Below the pieces are notes generated by a model. It did no database searches. It worked only from the letters and a program-made list of their open reading frames with translations, and was not told the origin of the DNA. This document shows positions 6,261 to 8,362 of a stretch of DNA of 8,362 nucleotides, one piece after another; position 1 is the stretch's first letter, and each line of letters starts with the position of its first letter. Both the position numbers and the translations under genes were made by a program. The DNA is from UBA647 sp964400545 (GTDB taxonomy: Bacteria; Acidobacteriota; Aminicenantia; UBA2199), in assembly GCA_964400545.1 (NCBI GenBank), contig CAYNUG010000098.1, positions 1-8,362 on the forward strand, read 5' to 3'.

Positions 6261-7962
6261 TATTTTTTCTCCTTGTAAGATTATTATTTTTTATTTCGGT
6301 AACCGCTTCGTCAAGCGGTTTTCCTGCAGGGACCATTGGGAGTACATTTTCTTCCCTTTCGACAGGAATATGCAGCAACATAGCTTTTTTAGTTTTCTTC
6401 AATTGATGGATCGCATCTATACATTCATCTTTTGAATTCACTCTTTTTGCTTCTATTCCGAATGCTTGGGCAACTTTGACAAAATCCGGATTGTCTTCCA
6501 TATCGGTTTGTGAATATCTCCCGCCGTACAATAACTGCTGCCATTGCCGGACCATTCCGAGATAGGCATTATCGAGAATTATCATTTTTAAATCCAGGTT
6601 GTATTTTTTTATTGTAGTAAGTTCCTGAATATTCATCTGAAACCCTCCGTCTCCGGAGAACATCAGAACTTCTTTTTCGGGATTTCCGATCTTTGCTCCG
6701 ATTGCCGCAGGTAATGCAAATCCCATTGTTCCCAGTCCCCCGGATGTTAAATGAATTCCGGACTTCCTGATGGGGAAAAATTGGGGCACCCACATCTGAT
6801 GTTGTCCTACATCCGTGACAACAATTGTATCTTCATTGAATATCTCAGCACTTTTCTGGATCACATATTGCGGTCTCATATTTTCTGAGGGTTTGTATTC
6901 AAGTGGATGGAGTTTTTTATAGTCCAATATCATTTTCAGCCATGTTGAAAAATCTGTTGAAGGTTCGTTTTTATTGAATTCATGCAGAATATTTTTGACG
7001 GAACCGATTATAGACAGATCAGCATTTATATTTTTTCCGATTTCCGCAGGGTCAATATCCACGTGGATTATTTTTGCTTTTGGGGCGAATTTTTCAGGAT
7101 CTCCGAGGATCCGGTCACTGAATCTGCTCCCGAGTGCTATCACCAGATCACAATTGGATACTGCAAAATTTCCGTAAAGTGAGCCATGCATCCCCATACC
7201 TCCCAGATAGAGAGAACTGTTTCCCGGATCACATCCGTAACCCATAAGTGTATTAACTACAGGGATGCCGAATTTTTCTGTGAATTTATTCAATTCTTCC
7301 ACGGCATTGGAACTTATGATTCCTCCTCCGGAAATGATCAATGGTTGCTTCGAGTTCCTGATCAGATCCACAGCTCTTTTTATTTGACCTGAGTATGAGT
7401 TGTAATCCGGTTTGTAACCTGTGATCTCTATGCTGTCGGGATAGTTGAATTCACACTCCTCATTCTGAACATCAATTGGTATGTCGATCAAAACCGGACC
7501 TTTTCTCCCCGTGTTTGCGATATAAAATGCCTTCTTAAAGGTCATTGCAATATCAGAGGAAGATTTTATTAAAAAGTTGGCCTTTGTAATTGGCATGGTT
7601 ATTCCGGTTATATCCGATTCCTGGAAAGCATCGGTACCGATATATTTGCCGGAAACCTGCCCCGTAATAATTACAATTGGAATAGAGTCCATGTAAGCCG
7701 TTGCAATTCCTGTTAGTGCATTTGTTGCTCCCGGTCCTGAAGTGACAAGGACAACACCGGGTTTTCCGGTTGATCGTGCATAACCGTCGGCAGCATGTGT
7801 TCCTCCCTGTTCATGTCTGGGGGATATTCTGTCAATGTTATGACCGTAGGTATATAGGGCATCAAATATCGGGATAACCGAGCCTCCTATATAACAAAAA
7901 AGTTTTTCCACTCCCTCATTTTTTAAAGATTCTACAACCATTCTTGAACCTTTCATTTTCAT
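6250..7962 (-). CDS. ilvB: Acetolactate / acetohydroxybutanoate synthase large (catalytic) subunit
   Basis: Thiamin diphosphate-, Mg2+- and FAD-dependent enzyme. It joins two pyruvates to acetolactate, or pyruvate and 2-oxobutyrate to acetohydroxybutyrate. The 570-residue protein has the three usual domains. The N-terminal Pyr domain carries the ThDP-activating Glu51 in RHEQGG and the SGPGATNALTG segment. The FAD-associated middle domain spans about 190-330. The PP domain has the ThDP/Mg motif GDGGFQMN at 437-444 with Asn465 in DNAYLGM. QMWVPQFF and LGTMGFALPAAIGA are also typical. Trp474 in MVRQWQQ matches the Trp linked to 2-oxobutyrate preference in E. coli AHAS II. Two common motifs are altered: YPGG reads YIGG (24-27) and PKDVQ reads PIDVQ. 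The start at 7962 follows GGGAGG (7968-7973) by 5 nt; a second ATG lies 6 nt later. It is the first structural gene of the operon, and the adjacent ilvN rules out catabolic synthases. Confidence 0.96.
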   Translation of the reverse strand: MKMKGSRMVVESLKNEGVEKLFCYIGGSVIPIFDALYTYGHNIDRISPRHEQGGTHAADGYARSTGKPGVVLVTSGPGATNALTGIATAYMDSIPIVIITGQVSGKYIGTDAFQESDITGITMPITKANFLIKSSSDIAMTFKKAFYIANTGRKGPVLIDIPIDVQNEECEFNYPDSIEITGYKPDYNSYSGQIKRAVDLIRNSKQPLIISGGGIISSNAVEELNKFTEKFGIPVVNTLMGYGCDPGNSSLYLGGMGMHGSLYGNFAVSNCDLVIALGSRFSDRILGDPEKFAPKAKIIHVDIDPAEIGKNINADLSIIGSVKNILHEFNKNEPSTDFSTWLKMILDYKKLHPLEYKPSENMRPQYVIQKSAEIFNEDTIVVTDVGQHQMWVPQFFPIRKSGIHLTSGGLGTMGFALPAAIGAKIGNPEKEVLMFSGDGGFQMNIQELTTIKKYNLDLKMIILDNAYLGMVRQWQQLLYGGRYSQTDMEDNPDFVKVAQAFGIEAKRVNSKDECIDAIHQLKKTKKAMLLHIPVEREENVLPMVPAGKPLDEAVTEIKNNNLTRRKNNGK

Positions 7963-8044
7963 TTTTTCCTCCCTGAAAAAATTGATTTTCCTGAATTTAG
8001 ACTCCTGCTTCTTATTGTTTTGGGCAGAGAGATATTGTTTGTTG

Positions 8045-8064
8045 ATTTATACAGAGGTATAAAT
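8045..8064 (-). repeat. Perfect 8-bp inverted repeat (hairpin 2) in the ilvB leader
   Basis: On the minus strand ATTTATAC and GTATAAAT pair perfectly around a 4-nt CTCT loop. The stem is AT-rich and is followed by CAACAAACAATA rather than a U-tract, so it is not an intrinsic terminator. It lies midway between the leader stop and the ilvB start. The loop region CCTCT can pair over 5 bp (one of them a G-U) with the GGGAGG ribosome-binding site of ilvB, so a role in translation control is possible but unproven. Confidence 0.65.
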
Positions 8065-8115
8065 GTGCAGATATAGAGATAACTCATGGTCCTTTCTCGG
8101 GTTTAAATATTGACT

Positions 8116-8136
8116 AAACTAACAGGTAGTTAGTTT
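8116..8136 (-). repeat. Perfect 8-bp inverted repeat (hairpin 1) overlapping the leader-peptide stop
   Basis: On the minus strand AAACTAAC and GTTAGTTT are perfectly complementary around a 5-nt loop, TACCT. The stop codon of the leader frame lies in the 5' arm, so a ribosome finishing the leader would cover the stem, while one stalled upstream would leave it free to fold. No U-run follows, so it is not a stand-alone intrinsic terminator. The ACTAAC-N5-GTTAGT palindrome also resembles a protein operator (TetR-family sites often look like this), which is an alternative to an RNA role. Confidence 0.7.
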
Positions 8137-8297
8137 GCAAAAATCTTTTTTCGTGTGAAAGGATTCTGAGATCTGGTAATTATTGAAATTATTATTGAAA
8201 GATTTTCACTCTTCTTTATTCGATTCGAAAGAATTATGTTTATAATAATTGCAATGTTAATAATAATTGTGATAATTATCTCGGAAATAGTATTCAT
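8130..8297 (-). CDS. Putative isoleucine-rich leader peptide of the ilv operon attenuator
   Basis: A 55-codon frame between the window edge and ilvB, on the operon's strand. The peptide begins MNTISEIIIT and contains 20 isoleucines: 13 of residues 4-22 and 5 of residues 35-40, plus I27 and I52. It has no valine and two leucines. Isoleucine is spelled 12 times ATT, 7 times ATA and once ATC. Runs of the regulatory amino acid's codons before an ilv operon are the hallmark of ribosome-mediated attenuation. The TAA (8132-8130) lies within the 5' arm of the hairpin at 8116-8136. Caveats: the DNA is AT-rich with ATT/AAT repeats, which favours Ile codons by chance. The best Shine-Dalgarno (8321-8326) is 23 nt upstream, which is too far unless the spacer folds. 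The peptide is longer than classic leaders of 15-35 residues. A small membrane peptide is the other reading, since residues 4-23 are strongly hydrophobic. Confidence 0.6.
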   Translation of the reverse strand: MNTISEIIITIIINIAIIINIILSNRIKKSENLSIIISIITRSQNPFTRKKIFAN

Positions 8298-8320
8298 TGC
8301 ATTTTTTATAAATATAAAAT

Positions 8321-8326
8321 CCTCCT
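8321..8326 (-). promoter_or_regulatory. AGGAGG ribosome-binding site upstream of the leader frame
   Basis: A full AGGAGG stands 23 nt before the leader ATG (8297) and 18 nt before an out-of-frame ATG at 8302 that would encode only Met-Gln. The spacer contains the near-perfect inverted repeat TTTTATA/TATAAAA (8304-8319). If that folds, the effective distance to 8297 drops to about 7 nt. The site is the only strong Shine-Dalgarno in the leader and supports translation of something here. Confidence 0.45.
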
Positions 8327-8362
8327 GTTTTCTATTGCTTTTAATATGAATTTTTTTTTACT

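Larger units (their letters stand above)
7963..8362 (-). promoter_or_regulatory. AT-rich 5' leader / regulatory region of the ilvBNCD-cimA-leuCD operon
   Basis: This 400-nt stretch before ilvB holds no conventional gene. From its upstream end it contains an A-rich segment (8341-8362) and an AGGAGG (8321-8326). The isoleucine-rich leader frame (8297-8130), two perfect hairpins (8136-8116 and 8064-8045) and about 80 nt of unstructured sequence follow, ending at the ilvB Shine-Dalgarno. No convincing -35/-10 pair is visible: TATATT at 8311-8316 has no -35 match at the right distance. The promoter may therefore lie beyond the window. No T-box AGGGTGG-type element is seen. A T6 run (7976-7981) just before ilvB is not preceded by a stable GC-rich stem, so no classic intrinsic terminator can be called. 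Confidence 0.6.

Noticed and set aside
7976..7981. Intrinsic terminator before ilvB at the T6 run
   Set aside because: No stable stem directly precedes the T-run; the nearest possible stem (CTCTGC with GCAGGAG) is bulged and ends about 20 nt earlier.
8236..8349. 37-codon plus-strand frame, hydrophobic and Ile-rich, opposite the leader peptide
   Set aside because: It arises from the near-symmetric ATT/AAT repeats of the same DNA, has no clear ribosome site and points away from the operon. It remains a caution that low complexity inflates the Ile count on both strands.
7963..8362. T-box riboswitch in the ilv leader
   Set aside because: The conserved T-box sequence (AGGGTGGNACCGCG) and a following terminator are not present on the minus strand.
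1..8362. Mobile elements, CRISPR arrays, tRNA or rRNA genes
   Set aside because: No transposase, terminal repeats, regularly spaced repeats or tRNA/rRNA-like segments were seen; the window is a continuous biosynthetic operon and its leader.

Overview
The window holds one long minus-strand operon for branched-chain amino acid biosynthesis. It belongs to a bacterium that uses strong Shine-Dalgarno sites (AGGAG-type motifs stand 4 to 8 nt before nearly every start). In transcription order, right to left, it reads: an AT-rich leader region (8362 to 7963), ilvB, ilvN, ilvC, ilvD, cimA, leuC and the first 45 codons of leuD, which runs off the left edge. Every kilobase from 1 to 7962 is coding and no gene on the plus strand is credible. 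The taxon cannot be fixed from the sequence. Moderate-to-low GC, an E. coli-like iron-sulfur dehydratase and the archaeal/homoaconitase-type LeuCD suggest an anaerobic or microaerophilic bacterium outside the well-studied groups; this is inference.

The genes work together as follows. CimA condenses pyruvate and acetyl-CoA to citramalate. LeuC and LeuD isomerise it through citraconate to 3-methylmalate, and a LeuB-type dehydrogenase (not in the window) would give 2-oxobutyrate. IlvBN, IlvC and IlvD then convert 2-oxobutyrate to the isoleucine precursor and pyruvate to the valine and leucine precursor 2-oxoisovalerate. No threonine deaminase gene (ilvA) lies in the window, so isoleucine is probably made from pyruvate, independently of threonine. 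Missing from the window are leuA, leuB and a transaminase (ilvE).

The genes are packed tightly: ilvB/ilvN and ilvC/ilvD overlap by 11 bp, ilvD/cimA by 8 bp and cimA/leuC by 4 bp. leuC and leuD are 3 nt apart, and only ilvN-ilvC has a real spacer (24 nt). Translational coupling is likely along the operon.

The most interesting part is the 400-bp leader before ilvB. A 55-codon minus-strand frame (8297 to 8130) encodes 20 isoleucines, no valine and two leucines. Its stop codon lies inside a perfect 8-bp hairpin, and a second perfect 8-bp hairpin follows. This looks like an undescribed ribosome-mediated attenuator that senses isoleucine only. A second notable point is IlvN, in which three positions that bind the feedback inhibitor valine in E. 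coli IlvH are all replaced.
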